A stretch of 64,000 nt of DNA from Pyrenochaeta sp. MPI-SDFR-AT-0127. Lineage: Eukaryota; Ascomycota; Dothideomycetes; Pleosporales; Cucurbitariaceae. Location: positions 186,001-250,000 of the forward strand of contig JAGTJM010000004.1 of NCBI GenBank assembly GCA_020747015.1. The letters run 5' to 3'. Position 1 is the stretch's first letter. The number at the start of each line of letters is the position of its first letter. Shown here piece by piece: positions 21,378 through 33,378 of the stretch. A program made the position numbers and the translations under genes. Under the pieces are notes generated by a model. The model was given only the letters and a program-made list of their open reading frames with translations. It was not told where the DNA came from and searched no databases.

Positions 21378-21715
21378 AATTTGTTTGTGTCTGAAGACAG
21401 GCGGCAACGTGTTGCGACAAGCAAAGGTGGGCCGTATTCGACCTTGCCGTTTTGGTGGTAGCGGCCGTGGCTCCCTGCGGCGAGTGAAAGGTGACCTCGA
21501 GCACACTGCACCTGATGCACGAGTCACGTTTCTCATCGTCGCGCAGACACCAACACATATTCTCGACACTCAACACAGTCTGTTTTGGAAATCTATAAAT
21601 CAACGACACCCAAAAAGAAGCATCGAGCGTCACAACCTCTCAATATGCGGGCCGGGAGGCACCAACATTGCTCGGCACCGTAGTATCACCATACTCGACT
21701 CCGTCCACCGCCACC
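21378..21715. promoter_or_regulatory. Divergent promoter region, ALG2 / VPS15
   Basis: The 338 bp between divergent starts must include both 5' UTRs. No clear TATA box was seen. VPS15 has a strong start context, ccaccATGGG. Confidence 0.4.
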
Positions 21716-24700
21716 ATGGGTCAGGGCTTTTCGCTCACCACGCTTTCGGCCGGCTCTGCTAATATTGACGTGCCGGAACTGGCTGACCTACAGTATGAGA
21801 AGTCACTGGGAGCCGCTCGCTTCATGAAAGCTGTCAGAGCACGCCACAAAGATGGCTTGGTGGTAGCTCGAGTAGTCATGAAGCCGTACGCCCAGTTCGA
21901 TTTCCAAGTCTATGTAAAGCGTTTGCTACGTGAGTACTTTTTGGCTTCTACCGTTTTCATCCATTCAACGCTGATATGCACCAGATGAACGGAAGGAGCT
22001 CGCCGATGTTCCGAATGCTGTAGCATATCACCGCGTGATCGAGACTGCAGCCTGTGGTTATCTCGTGCGCCAATACATTCACAGTTCGTTGTACGATCGT
22101 TTGAGGTGAGGTCATTTTCATTTCGTTTTCCATACACAGTTTTCCTAACAGCATGCAGCACACGCCCATTTTTAGAAGAGATTGAGAAAAAGTGGCTCTC
22201 TTTCCAGCTACTGTGTGCTGTGCGGGACTGTCACGCCAGAAATATTTTTCACGGCGATATCAAAACCGAGAATGTCCTGGTGACCTCTTGGAACTGGCTT
22301 TACCTTGCCGACTTCTCCTCATCATACAAACCAGCACATCTACCGGAGGACAATCCTGCTGATTTCTCCTTCTATTTTGATCTCTCCGGTCGACGCACGT
22401 GCTATCTGGCACCCGAGAGATTTCTGGCCGCTGGACAACAGCCAGAAGGCGAGGGAGATGTGAACTGGGCCATGGACATTTTCAGTGTCGGCTGCGTCAT
22501 CGCTGAACTCTTCCTCGAAGCACCTATTTTCTCGCTAAGCCAGCTTTTCAAGTACCGCCAGGGCGAATATAACCCTGAACATTCCCACCTGAACAAGATT
22601 CAGGACGCAAATATACGAGAACTGATTATGCATATGATCCAAGTCGACCCGAATTCGAGAATGTCTGCCGACGACTATCTCACACATTGGAAAGACAAGG
22701 TTTTTCCGAGCTATTTTTATGGATTTCTACAGCAGTACATGTACTCGATAACTGATCCAGCTTCAGGGCGAAAGCCTGTCACGACTAGTTCTGAGCATCT
22801 TGGAGAGCCAGATGAACGAATAGAACAGGTATACAATGATTACGACAAGATTACCCACCTTCTGTCGAGTAGTGGAGGAAAGGAGTTGTCGAAACCCCAT
22901 TTCACGCCCCCTAAACCAAACGCAAGGGTTTTCCCTCTCTTCGTCAACATTCCAAATTATCAACATCAAGCCTCACCTACACCAAGCTTGGCAATTGATG
23001 ATGGGAATTTGATATTCCTGACCATCGTAGTTTCTTGTCTTCGTGGCACAGCAAGAGCATCCGCCCGTGTGCGTGGTTTGGAGCTTCTGATGGCCTTCTC
23101 GGAACGCTTGACCGACGAAGCGAAACTCGACCGTGTGATCCCTTACGTGGCCCAGTTACTGACTGACAAGTCAGAGCAAGTCAAAATTGCAGCTTTGCGC
23201 ACATTAACCCAAATCCTGGCGATGGTACAGGTCGTCTCTCCGTTGAATGCGTACATATTCCCGGAATACGTTCTCCCACGACTGGAAACCTATCTACCAG
23301 AGTCTTCACCCAACCTCAGCCCTCTTGTGCGCATGCAGTACGCATTCTGCATTGGTACCCTAGCCACTACATCTGCACGATACCTTGACATGATTCAAGC
23401 ACTACGAGCAGAAGGGTCGTTGCCAGCGGCCGATCCCGAAACTGAAGATGATCTGTCTTCATCCGCTCATCGGAACCAGTTTGATTCAGATCGACGTATT
23501 TTGCTGGAAGCGTTTGAGAAGCATACAAAGGCTCTCCTTACAGACTCAGATGCCTCCGTTCGCCGTGCGATGCTTAGATCTGTTTCTGATTTGTGCGTCT
23601 TCTTTGGTAGTCCTAGGGCTAATGACGTTGTTCTGAGTCATTTGAACACGTATCTCAATGACCCGGATTGGATGCTCAAGTGCGCTTTCTTCGAAGCGAT
23701 TGTTGGTGTTGCTGTGTTTGTAGGCGGCGCAAGCTTGGAGGGCTACATTCTACCACTTATGGTCCAAGCATTGACTGATCCAGAAGAGTTTGTCGTGGAG
23801 AAAGTTATACGAGCTTGGTCTTCGATGGCGGAGCTTGGTCTCTTTCAACGCTCAAAGACTTGGGAACTAGTCGATATTGTTGCTCGACTTACAATGCACC
23901 CCAATCTCTGGATCCGAGAAGCAGCTGCGCAATTCATCTCGGCTGCCTCAAGATACTTGTCCGTCGCGGACACACACAGTATCTTGATCAATCTCGTCCG
24001 ACCCTATCTCAAAGTTGTCCCATCTGAATTCTCTGAGCTACGAATTCTCGAATCACTGAAGAGTCCTTTGACAAGGCTTCTCGTGGAGATGGCTTCAAAT
24101 TGGGCTTCACAGGCACAAAAGGGATTATTCTGGGTCCCTGCCAGACAGCAGCAAACTTTCACATTCGGATCATCTGACGATAGCTTGCCAGCCATTTCCG
24201 GTCGAGAATTGGACCACAAAGTGCTGCAAAGACTACCGAAGAATGAGGAAGACGAACTATGGCTCAAAAAGCTTCGAAATGCAGGTATGGCGCCAGAGGA
24301 CGATTTCAAGCTTATGGCACTGCGTGAATTCATCTGGAGAGTTACCCATCGTCGGCGCTCTGATAGTCTTGTTTCACCACCTACCAAATTCAACAGCATT
24401 GTGGCACTGAAAGACCTTGGTATCAAGGCACTCACTGTTTTATTCGATGAGGACGTGCAACAGGCTGTAGAGCAAACACGAAAATCAGAGTATCAAGACG
24501 GGGGTCACTTACAACCTAGAACGATAAGAGATGCGCTGCTAGATGCATCAACCACCGACGCTGATGCTTTGGCTGATCGGATGCCGCATGCTGAAAGTCA
24601 GACCGAACGTCTGATACGGGAGGAGACAGGCACCCGTCGCATATCAATTCCATCCCGCCCAAAGCTGTCTCCTTCTCCCAGTGACATACGCTCAGATTTA

Positions 24701-26515
24701 GATTCGCCACCATCAGAGCCAGGCACAAGGAGAGCATCTCTACAAGTCCCGAGGGGATCGCCGACAACTCAATCGCCAGCAGGGTCTCTTGGGACTGGTG
24801 ACCATGTTCATGCTCTCCACCATCGCAGTAGCGCTTTGGGACTGCTCAGTAAGGGTGAAAATAAAGCTCTAGCTGAGATTGGTACAACATCTGCAAATGC
24901 GTTCGGAAAGGTTGACGGAGCTCATGTGCGAGAGTCTTCCCGATCGCGCCAGCCCACGTCACCACTTGCTGTTGACAAACCGCAGAAAGTTGCTTCGCGA
25001 ATCCGGTTTCGAAACGCACATAATTATACGGGCAACGATCCTGCAGTTTTAAAGCTTCTTGATTCCATGCTTCTAGAGCGCTTCCCATCTGGCGAGATCG
25101 AGTTCGGCCCTCGAATCCAGCCTTCCGCTCGACGACAGCCTATTCGGTACAAGGACGCTCACCAATCCCCAGCAGGTATTCCATGGCGGCCTGAAGGTAC
25201 CCTCGTAGCTAGTTTTGGTGAGCACACCGCTGCAGTGACCCGGATCCTAGTGGCTCCAGACCAAACTTTCTTCATAAGTGGATCAGACGATGGCAGTGTG
25301 AAGATCTGGGATACCTCGCGTCTCGAGCGAAACATCACCCGACGTTCACGACAGACATACAGACTTGGTGAAGATGTTAAGGTGACGAGTCTCGTGTTCG
25401 TGGAACAAACATATTCTTTCGTAGCGACTGGCAGCGATGGCAGCGTCCATGTCGTACGCGTTGACTATTATCAGGGTCAAGATGGGAGCGCCAAGTTTGG
25501 ACGACCCCGGTTACTTCGAGAGTATCAACTCACCAAAGGCGATTACGTTGTCTGGTCTGAGCACTACAGCGAGGATAATAGATCTGTGCTCCTATTAGCG
25601 ACCAATACCTCAAAAGTGATTGCTTTGGATCTGAAGATTATGGAAGAACTCTTTACCTTACAAAACCCATTAAATCATGGAACACCGACGTGTTTCTGCG
25701 TGGATAGAAGAGCACATTGGCTGTTACTCGGGACATCACATGGTGTTCTTGACCTATGGGATCTTCGCTTCAAGTTACGGTTGAAGGCCTGGGTGTGTCA
25801 CGGTGCTTCGCCTATACATCGACTCTATCAAGTGTTCTTACCAAAGGCCAAGCGGACCCGACTTTACATCGCTGGTGGGACAGGCCAAGGCGAAGTCACC
25901 GTCTGGGATTTCGAAAAGCATATCTGTAAAGAAGTCTATCGCACAGGCAGCTGCAAGGATATCGGAACAAAGAGCACCACGCTCATTGATTTAGATGAAG
26001 AGAAGTCGGGAGGTATGTTAGGCCGTTTCGCAACTAGCCTCGAGCCTACGGCAAATTCTACGTCCGATCATGGTGTTCGCGCGCTTGCAGTGCATACCCA
26101 GGCGATCGACGATAAGGGCGAGTCGAAACATACGTTTCTCATAACAGCTGGGCCAGACTGGAAGATCAGATATTGGGACACAAATCGAGCAGAAGCATCC
26201 ATGGTAGTCAGCGGTCTGGAGGCGGATGAAGCAAAGCCGCAGTACTCTACCTCCCAGCCTAGCCCCGATACTGTGGTCATCACAGAAAGGCTCTCGCAGC
26301 CGCAGATCCAGGCATCAAATGGGCGAGATAGCAGGAGCTCCACGGCGAGTAAGAAGACGCCACAAAAAGCAACACGATCGGGTTTGATTTCTCTACAGCA
26401 ACAGCATTTACTCAAGAGCCACCTGGACACCATATTAGATGTGGCATTGATAGAGCAGCCTTACGGGATGGTAATCTCAGCAGACCGATCAGGCGTCATC
26501 AATATGTTCATGTAA
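21716..26515 (+). CDS. vps15: VPS15, regulatory kinase of class III PI3-kinase
   Basis: Exons 21716-21929, 21985-22105 and 22159-26515 (introns 55 and 53 nt) encode about 1563 aa. VPS15 binds and activates VPS34 in complexes for autophagy and endosomal sorting. The chain begins MGQGFSLTT, an N-myristoylation signal. The kinase domain lies at about residues 28-310 with HGDIKTENVL (D145) and LADFS in the DFG position. The usual glycine-rich loop is weak, as is normal for VPS15. Helical HEAT repeats follow to about residue 680, then a Ser/Pro-rich stretch. A C-terminal WD40 propeller (from about residue 1010) has repeats such as FISGSDDGSVKIWD and LLLGTSHGVLDLWD. Length is normal for filamentous fungi. 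Confidence 0.95.
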
Positions 26516-26941
26516 ATCCAGAGGTTTGAGACTTCGACGTACGATATCAAGGCTACATCTTGGACACTTGGAGAGAAATAATCGTCAGCTCTCGGCAGTC
26601 ACGTGCCGTTCACTCTCGAGCGGCTGAGAAGCTTCAATGTTTCCTAGCGGCTTTGTGCAGCCTCCAGGAGATGTATTCGTCAGCATATGTATACCAAACT
26701 ATTCTGATCTACTTGCAGTCATTCCTTTCTCGTTATTGGCCCTGCGGTGGTTCTCATAGAGTGCCATTGGCGTCCAAGTGCCGACCGGTGAAGGCAAGCA
26801 AGCCCCCAGGACCTTCTTGCATATGCAGCCTTTCGTGTCTTGCAGTGGTTCGAAAGTATATATCTTGGACCCTTCAGCTCTTTCATTCCATATCATCGAT
26901 TTAGTCAAGCGCTATTGCCTTCTTCAATCATCTCCTCTACC
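26516..26941. other. Intergenic VPS15 / Cys-His-rich gene
   Basis: Holds the 3' flank of VPS15 and the 5' flank of the next gene. Frames here are not protein-like. Confidence 0.5.
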
Positions 26942-27583
26942 ATGCCATACTGCATCACGTGCGCTGCCCGCTTCAAAGGCGGTGGAATTCATTGCGCGAT
27001 CCATAATCCCTATCGTTCCGGCAATAGACATCAGGACACACAAAATTACTCAAGTGACTCTACGAATCCAAGCAGTATTCGATATCGCGCCGACTATCGC
27101 CGTCGCTCACGCAACCTGCGCTTCGAGAATACTCGCGATCTGTATGACCATTACAACAACACCCCCAATGCTCTTGTTCGCTACGAACACGGCGTGACTA
27201 CCAATGTTGATGCTGCCCTTGCCCAGCCCCTAGCATACGCCTTCACAACGCTCTCCCACGCACACGCCATATCCTCAGTTACCTACTCCGTCACCCCATC
27301 TGGCGTGCAAACGCTCGCCGCTGAAGCCAACTTTGAACGCGAACAATGTACCGTGTGTAGGCAGTGGTTTCCAGACCACGAAAAGCTGCAGAACCACCAA
27401 TGGGAATTCCCTGTGGGATGTGAAGTGCATGGGCTATGCATGCGTGCGGAGGATGCACAATGGCATGGAACTAGTGAGAGACATGAGAGATGTTTTGTCA
27501 GAGGCTGTGAGAGTGTGTATCGGAGGGAGGGAGGCTGGAAAGGCAGTGTAGTAGAGGGTCATATTAGGGGTTGGCATTGCTGA
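26942..27583 (+). CDS. Cys/His-rich, possibly zinc-binding protein
   Basis: A single-exon 213-aa protein. I do not recognise the family. Residues 1-20 have the C-x2-C pair CITC with a later Cys-x3-His, and residues 135-213 contain CTVCRQWFPDHEKLQNH, a C2H2-like spacing, followed by further Cys and His (GCEVHGLC, CFVRGC, final HC). The middle is basic and Ser/Tyr/Asn-rich. These features fit one or two zinc-finger-like modules, so nucleic-acid or protein binding is possible but not shown. The ATG at 26942 was chosen because the 34 upstream codons of the open frame precede the first Cys pair and are hydrophobic without being a signal peptide. The neighbours give no hint of function. Confidence 0.65.
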   Translation: MPYCITCAARFKGGGIHCAIHNPYRSGNRHQDTQNYSSDSTNPSSIRYRADYRRRSRNLRFENTRDLYDHYNNTPNALVRYEHGVTTNVDAALAQPLAYAFTTLSHAHAISSVTYSVTPSGVQTLAAEANFEREQCTVCRQWFPDHEKLQNHQWEFPVGCEVHGLCMRAEDAQWHGTSERHERCFVRGCESVYRREGGWKGSVVEGHIRGWHC

Positions 27584-28251
27584 CCAAAAAGAGGGCGAAA
27601 AGAGTGAGAGAGTAGTGATCGCGGGCGCCAGTTGGACGAATATGGACGGGACGAAGCAGGATATTTTTTCAGTACGTTTATATCAAGCTTACCGAAGGAC
27701 TAAAGCTGTAGAAAGACTGTATTTCTGTGTGTGTATGCGCATGGTTCTTGCCCTAGAAAGTGCCATTGTACCTCTAATCCGGCCTGCGTAAAGATGCTAG
27801 ATATCCACCGCGCAACTCAGCTCTTCTCTTGAATAATAGCCATTCATATACAAAGCTTCAGAGCAATGAGAACAGTTTTGATTTTTTGAGAGTATTGCAT
27901 TGCTGAATATTAAGGGCAAGCATAATTACAACCGGCCATATTAGCTCAAGCCTTGCAAACTCCGGAAGCCCATTAAAGTACCCAGTTATGAATCTCGAAG
28001 CTGCATGTCAATATGATAGAATTAATACCATATTCAGTTGTATAGGACGATGGAATTGTTTCGACATCGTGAAGCTCCGATCAATGCGCACTAGTGAGGG
28101 GAACTCTTGGCTCGATTTTCGTCAGTCGAAGCTCCGCATCGAATAACTCTCCACGACCGGCGCATGACCGCAAACCTTCACTGTACACTCTCCCCTTCGC
28201 ATACCATCCGAAACAAACTATACACTACAAGATCTCGCCAACTCTGTCAGG
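27584..28251. other. Intergenic upstream of LEA1
   Basis: AT-rich 668 bp. The only frame over 60 codons (28107-28316) overlaps the LEA1 start and is not protein-like. No RNA gene found. Confidence 0.5.
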
Positions 28252-29326
28252 ATGAGGTTAACAACAGACTTGATCAATGGCTCCCTCTCCTTCATCAACT
28301 GCCTCACGGAGCGTGAACTCGATCTGCGAGGTGCGTTGAAAAGAACAGATACTACACTTAAGAGCTGAGTTGATATCAATATTGTAACATCTAGGTCACA
28401 AGATTTCTGCGATTGAGAACATGGGCGCTGCGAGAGTGAGTGCCCGCATTCCTTCGATATATCAATAGCATTTTCTAACAAATCCACAGGACAACGACGC
28501 GATAGACCTCACCGACAACGACATTGCGCAGCTCGGCAACTTCCCGCTCCAGCCCCGCCTTCGCACCCTATTCCTCGCCCAAAACCGAATTTCCAACATC
28601 CAACCGAACCTTTCGTCGAGCATACCGAACCTACGGACACTGGTCCTTACAAAGAACAGAATTGCAGAGCTGGCAGATTTGGATCCGTTAGCGGGGTTCA
28701 AGAAGTTGGTGTATCTGACACTAATGGGAAACTCGGTCACAAGCAAAGAGGTGCGTCTACTGCGTTCGTCTCTTGACTTTGGGGCCTAATTCTGGCAAGC
28801 ATACTTGAGTGTTTGAGCTAGAGCTTCTATCAGCTTGATGAGAGAGCTGTCGAAGAGGAGCAATGACTGGGTCCGCCAGGAGCTCCGACTACAACAAGTG
28901 CAATGCTAACACTAGACAGAACTATCGATACTGGGTCATCTGGCGCTGTCCGACTGTTCGCTTTCTGGACTTTGTAAAGGTCCGCGACATTGAGCGCAAG
29001 AAGGCTAAAGAGCTGTTTGGCACTGCGGACGAGCCGACAGAACTTGCGAGCAAGGTGCGTAGTACTCGTTGTCACATTCTGAGCCAAGACACTAATTCTA
29101 TCAGATCATGGGCGTCAAGTCCAAGGGTTTCGTTGTTCCAACTTTCACAAATGGTGATGATGCCTCGAGCAAGGACCGCATCTATACCGACGATGAAAAG
29201 CGGCGGATGCGAGCCGCGATCCTCAACGCAAGCAGTCTGGCTGAGATGGCGAGGTTGGAGAAGGATTTTGCAGAGGGCCGGATACCAGCGTATATCCTGG
29301 AGGGTGGGGATCCTATGGAGACGTAG
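28252..29326 (+). CDS. lea1: U2 snRNP protein A' (LEA1)
   Basis: Five exons, 28252-28330, 28395-28435, 28490-28750, 28920-29054 and 29105-29326, give about 245 aa. U2A' binds U2B'' and U2 snRNA stem-loop IV in the spliceosome. The leucine-rich repeats are plain: IDLTDNDIAQLGNFP, LRTLFLAQNRISNI, LRTLVLTKNRIAEL and LVYLTLMGNSV, closed by the LRR cap NYRYWVIWRCPTVRFLDF. A basic, charged C-terminal tail follows. The joins all keep the frame, and the second exon is only 41 nt, which makes the gene easy to mis-annotate. It is convergent with FIP1. Confidence 0.92.
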
Positions 29327-29793
29327 TTCATGAATTATTTGGTAAGACCACTTCAACGACAATCTTACGGTTTGCTTTAAGCAGTAAGGCCGTGTTTGGT
29401 GATAAAAGGCTGCTCAACTCAGGCAGCATGGGAGATAAGTGAGCGCAGAAGAAATGCAAGCATGAGGTGTATTGCGGCGCTTGAGAGGTAGAGAAGCCAA
29501 GTCTTAGGACCGGTTATTACAAGAAGTATTGGTGGAGCGAAAAGGTTACGTCCTGGTGGACATGAAATAGATACGTAAGGACTTGGGATTGGAACTTGAT
29601 TGAGCCGTTCTTTCACACTCGTGCAAAGCTAATTTGTCCGTGAAACTTGAATATCGTATTGCCTTGCGCCAAAAGGCTGTTTCCATCCTTGGTATCGTAG
29701 TAATACACAAAACGCCAGATGATGCTTTGCACCTCGACCAGCCCCGTCCAATCCAACCTAATCCAATTGGAGCTATGTCGTGAATCATTCGGA
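29327..29793. other. Intergenic between converging LEA1 and FIP1
   Basis: 467 bp holding both 3' flanks. Nothing else recognised. Confidence 0.5.
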
Positions 29794-30854
29794 CTACCAC
29801 CCTCTTCCTCTTCCGCCTCTCCCGCCCCGCCCTCCTCCACCGCCATGACTCCCCTGCTGTTGAAAGCCCCCCTGCTGCTGTGGTTGTCCCCCGGGACCAC
29901 CGAACCCACCCATGCCCTGCCCCGCCATTTGCATGAAGGACGCAAAGTCCATCTGACTGGGGTCTATGCCCTGACTTGCCATTTGCTGGAACATCATTTC
30001 CATTTGCGCCGCCTCGTTCATGGCGGCTGGGCCCATACCTCCTGCTCCTCCTCCTCCCGGGCCCGACGGCGCACCAGCTGGACCTGGATTTACTGGGCCC
30101 GGGCCTGGTCCTGGCATAGCCGGCATTCCTGGGATTTGCCCCATCATCTGCTGCATCTGTACCATGTCGTTCTTCTGCTGCTGAAGTGTTTGCGCCATTG
30201 TCGCTTGCCGTTGCCGGTACATCTCCCATGTGAACTCGTCGAACCCATAATTGAAGTAGTCAGACTGGTCTTCACCCGGTCGCCGCCATATCTTCTGCTC
30301 TTCCGCCATGTCGGCTTCCATGTCGACAGACAGTATCTCCTTGCCCTGGGGTGGGTAGACGGGGTTACCATTCACGTCGACGGTAGAGGTGCGTTGCGCA
30401 GGGTACGCTGTACCAGGTAAGAGCTGAGGGACTGTCCCTGCTGACGGCGCCGATTTTGGAGCTTGTGAGGGTGTAGAGGAGGATTGGGGCGGTGCTTCGA
30501 TCTTTATGGCTTTGGATTCTTGCGGCTGTGGTCTGCGAGGAGTTGTATTAGCAGACTGAGGACGGAGCAGAACTTCAATGGGGCTTACGCTGCTGGTTTA
30601 GGTGCTGTTATTGGTTTGTCTATGATGATTTCGAGATCCTACAGCATTGTTAGCTTTGATGTATCTACCAAACCGCCCCTACAAATGCGACATACCGACT
30701 CGCTATCGTCATCGTCGTCCTCATCCCCCGAGTCCTGTCCCTCGTCCATGGGTTCATCGCCGCTTGAGTCATCGTCTTCCTTCTTTACATCCTTCTTCTG
30801 TTCTGTGCTTGTTTCGGTGTCTCCGTAGAGGTCATCATCAGAATCGTCTGCCAT
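29794..30854 (-). CDS. fip1: Pre-mRNA 3'-end polyadenylation factor FIP1
   Basis: Exons 30854-30696, 30638-30589 and 30532-29794 (introns 57 and 56 nt) encode about 315 aa. FIP1 tethers poly(A) polymerase within the cleavage and polyadenylation factor. The N-terminus is acidic (MADDSDDDLYGD, then runs of Asp/Glu/Ser), as in the family. Exon 2 supplies DLEIIIDKP. The Fip1 motif WRRPGEDQSDYFNYGFDEF lies in exon 3, followed by WEMYRQRQ, a Met/Gln/Pro/Gly-rich region and an RGG-type tail ending GRGRGW. Layout and length agree with fungal FIP1. It is transcribed divergently from NUP49 (538 bp apart). Confidence 0.92.
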
Positions 30855-31392
30855 AGCTCTGTATCCTCAATCCACGAATTGGTGGGGTTTTGGTATGTTC
30901 GAGGGTATGAGCCTGTGAACAAGGTCCTTCTAGAGCAGCCCTGTCCTGGTAAGCGAAAGCGACTGGTGCGCTTCTTGTGTTTTCGTAGGCTTGGGTCTCT
31001 TATGCCGCGCTTTCGAGTGAGCTTGAGCTTCGTTGGGTTCCTAAGTGGAATGATTAGCCGAGCGTAACGCGTCGGGCCTGTGCTGCGCGGAGCTCTCTGC
31101 GTATGGGGAAAACACCAAGCGTGAGCCAAACAGACGACATAAGCATTCCTCCTCTCACTCAGGCCTGTCACTCTCTCTACACGGCTCTCTAGGTTTTCGA
31201 ATACTCGACTGCCTTCCAAGGCTATTTTGGCTCGCTCTAGACCTTTCTCGTGCATCCTCTGCCCATCGTCGAGCTGCGAAATTGTTCGCGCCATTACCGC
31301 TGGCCTTTTTTACAACGAGCAATTCGTGAGGACGCGGTGACCCCTTGTATACCGAAATAGCAAGTAGAAGCGGCTGAACAATCTCGGGCAAA
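30855..31392. promoter_or_regulatory. Divergent promoter region, FIP1 / NUP49
   Basis: 538 bp between divergent starts. Minus frames at 30785-31294 run through FIP1 exon 1 and are not a separate gene. Confidence 0.4.
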
Positions 31393-32920
31393 ATGGCGGG
31401 CTTTGGACGTTCAAATTCGTTGAGTATCAATACTGGTGGTGGTCTATTGTAAGTGCATGCATGTCCTCTTGCTCGATCCATCGTAACAAGCCTTCACGTC
31501 TACATGACAATGCCCTAGTTACTGAAGAATGCGCTGCGACTGATTTTGAGAGCTATTGTATTCATGCTAACAACTACCAGTGGTAGCAATGCCAATCAAG
31601 CACAACAGGCAGCGACTCAACCCCAGAGCAGTGGAGGGCTTTTCGCATCTTCTCAGCAACCTCAACAGCCCCAGCAACCCCAGTCTGGATCACTATTTGG
31701 TGGCCAAAACCAAGCGTCACAACCACAGTCGGGCGGCTTGTTTGGCAGTCTGAACAAGCCTGCAGCCACCGCCGCTCCGAGTGGAGGACTCTTCGGCGCA
31801 GCCACCGCGCAGCCACCGCAGCCACAGAGTGGAGGACTATTCGGTGGTGCATTGGGGGGAAACACACAGAATCAAAATCAGAACACAGCACCATCGGGAG
31901 GACTTTTCGGTGCTCAGCCAAAGCCATCGCTATTGTAAGTAAGGGCAGTAATATGCGAGAACAAGGAGGCTAACAGCATGCTCTAGTGGTGCACCAACAC
32001 AACAAACAACAACCCCATCATTGTTTGGGAACGCAGCCCCCCAGCAAAACCAGGCAGCAGCGCCTTCGTTGTTCGGATCGACACAGCAGGCGCAGCCACA
32101 GCAACAAAATTCTCTATTTGGTGGCATGAATACCCAGAATCGGCCTGCGCCTCTTGGTGGTTCCACACTTGGAGTACCACAAATGGGCTCGAGCGCACAG
32201 CCAGTGCAGATGACATTGGATTCCATAAGAGGGACAACACGCTTCAACGATTTACATCCGGAGCTGCAGGCCATGATACAACAATTTGATGAAGGCATAC
32301 AACGGAAGATTAGCTACTGCAGCCAAATCCGCGAATCGCTGCCTAAATCTGAGAGCGATATTGCAACCATTGCGCCTGATGTTGCATACATTGAAACCTT
32401 CCTTTCAACCGTTGAGGTGGGACTGGATAACGATTCAGCAAATGTCGCCCATCTCAAAGACCTCGTCAAGAAGGATGCTGAAGATGCGACGCTGAGCTTC
32501 CGTGCGATTGAGAACCAGAGACTACCCGCACAATTCCACTACCGAAACAGCGCAAACCTGACGGCTTCGAGTGCGAAGACGCCAGCGACTACAGCCCTTG
32601 ACGAGGATGACCCTACAAAGCCAGTCGATCTAATGAGTTACTTTAACCGCCGCACTGATGGGCTGGCCCGTACGCTCGATGTGTACCAGCGTCAAATCCG
32701 CGAGATTGAAGCGCATCTGCGAACCATGGAGGCAGGCACAGTAGAAAAGGCACAGCAGTTGACGGGCAGCAGGAGTGCGCCACGAGATCAGCGACGTGAG
32801 TTGGTGGAGGCACTGAAAGCAATTGAAGGCGCCATTCTCGACTCGGCGAAGAAGGTGGGACAAGTTAGAGATGAAGTCACTAAGCAGACGTTGGGGAATG
32901 TTGGTACAGCTTTACTGTGA
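31393..32920 (+). CDS. nup49: FG nucleoporin NUP49
   Basis: Exons 31393-31448, 31581-31934 and 31987-32920 (introns 132 and 52 nt) encode about 447 aa. NUP49 is part of the NSP1-NUP49-NUP57 channel subcomplex of the nuclear pore. The N-terminal half is Gln/Asn/Pro/Ser-rich with many GLFG/SLFG repeats (for example GGLFGSLNK, SGGLFGGAL, PSLFGSTQQ). The C-terminal half, from about residue 225, is helical coiled coil: LHPELQAMIQQFDEGIQRKI, then LMSYFNRRTDGLARTLDVY and later helices. First and second exons both end in a split Phe codon at FG repeats, so both introns interrupt FG motifs. The start MAGFGRSNSLS is the usual one. Confidence 0.93.
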
Positions 32921-33378
32921 GCCTGGTTTGAACATACGGTACGCCAGGGATAGTCCGATGCGGCTCTAAGTGATGACAAGGTGGATTGTAATGTACAGGT
33001 AAGGTACGAGGTACCTTCCACCGGGGAAGGACATGTACCAATGGACACAATACGCGATAGATACCCATGAAACATTACAAAGCACACCACTTTTCTCCAC
33101 AAAATCTACTATTTCGATTCTTGCAAATAGGAAAGAAGACAGGGGTGTATTTCCCTACAGCTTGGCAGCCTTTCAAATTCACTTCTAATCCCCTGGTCAT
33201 AAGGCGGTTTGTCAAGCTTTCCAATGCTGAGTAAACCTCGGAACAGGGCCGCCACTTCGGAACCACATGAAGCTATGACGAAAGCGGGACGTGTTAAAGC
33301 TCCCCGCGTTCTAGAGCTTAGAACTTTCAATGACAGCTATATAAACAGTATACCCCTTCAGCCTACCGGTGATATCTT
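32921..33378. other. Intergenic NUP49 / GHR gene
   Basis: 458 bp. A TATA-like word (ctatataaac) lies at about 33338, 40 bases before the next start. No gene. Confidence 0.5.
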
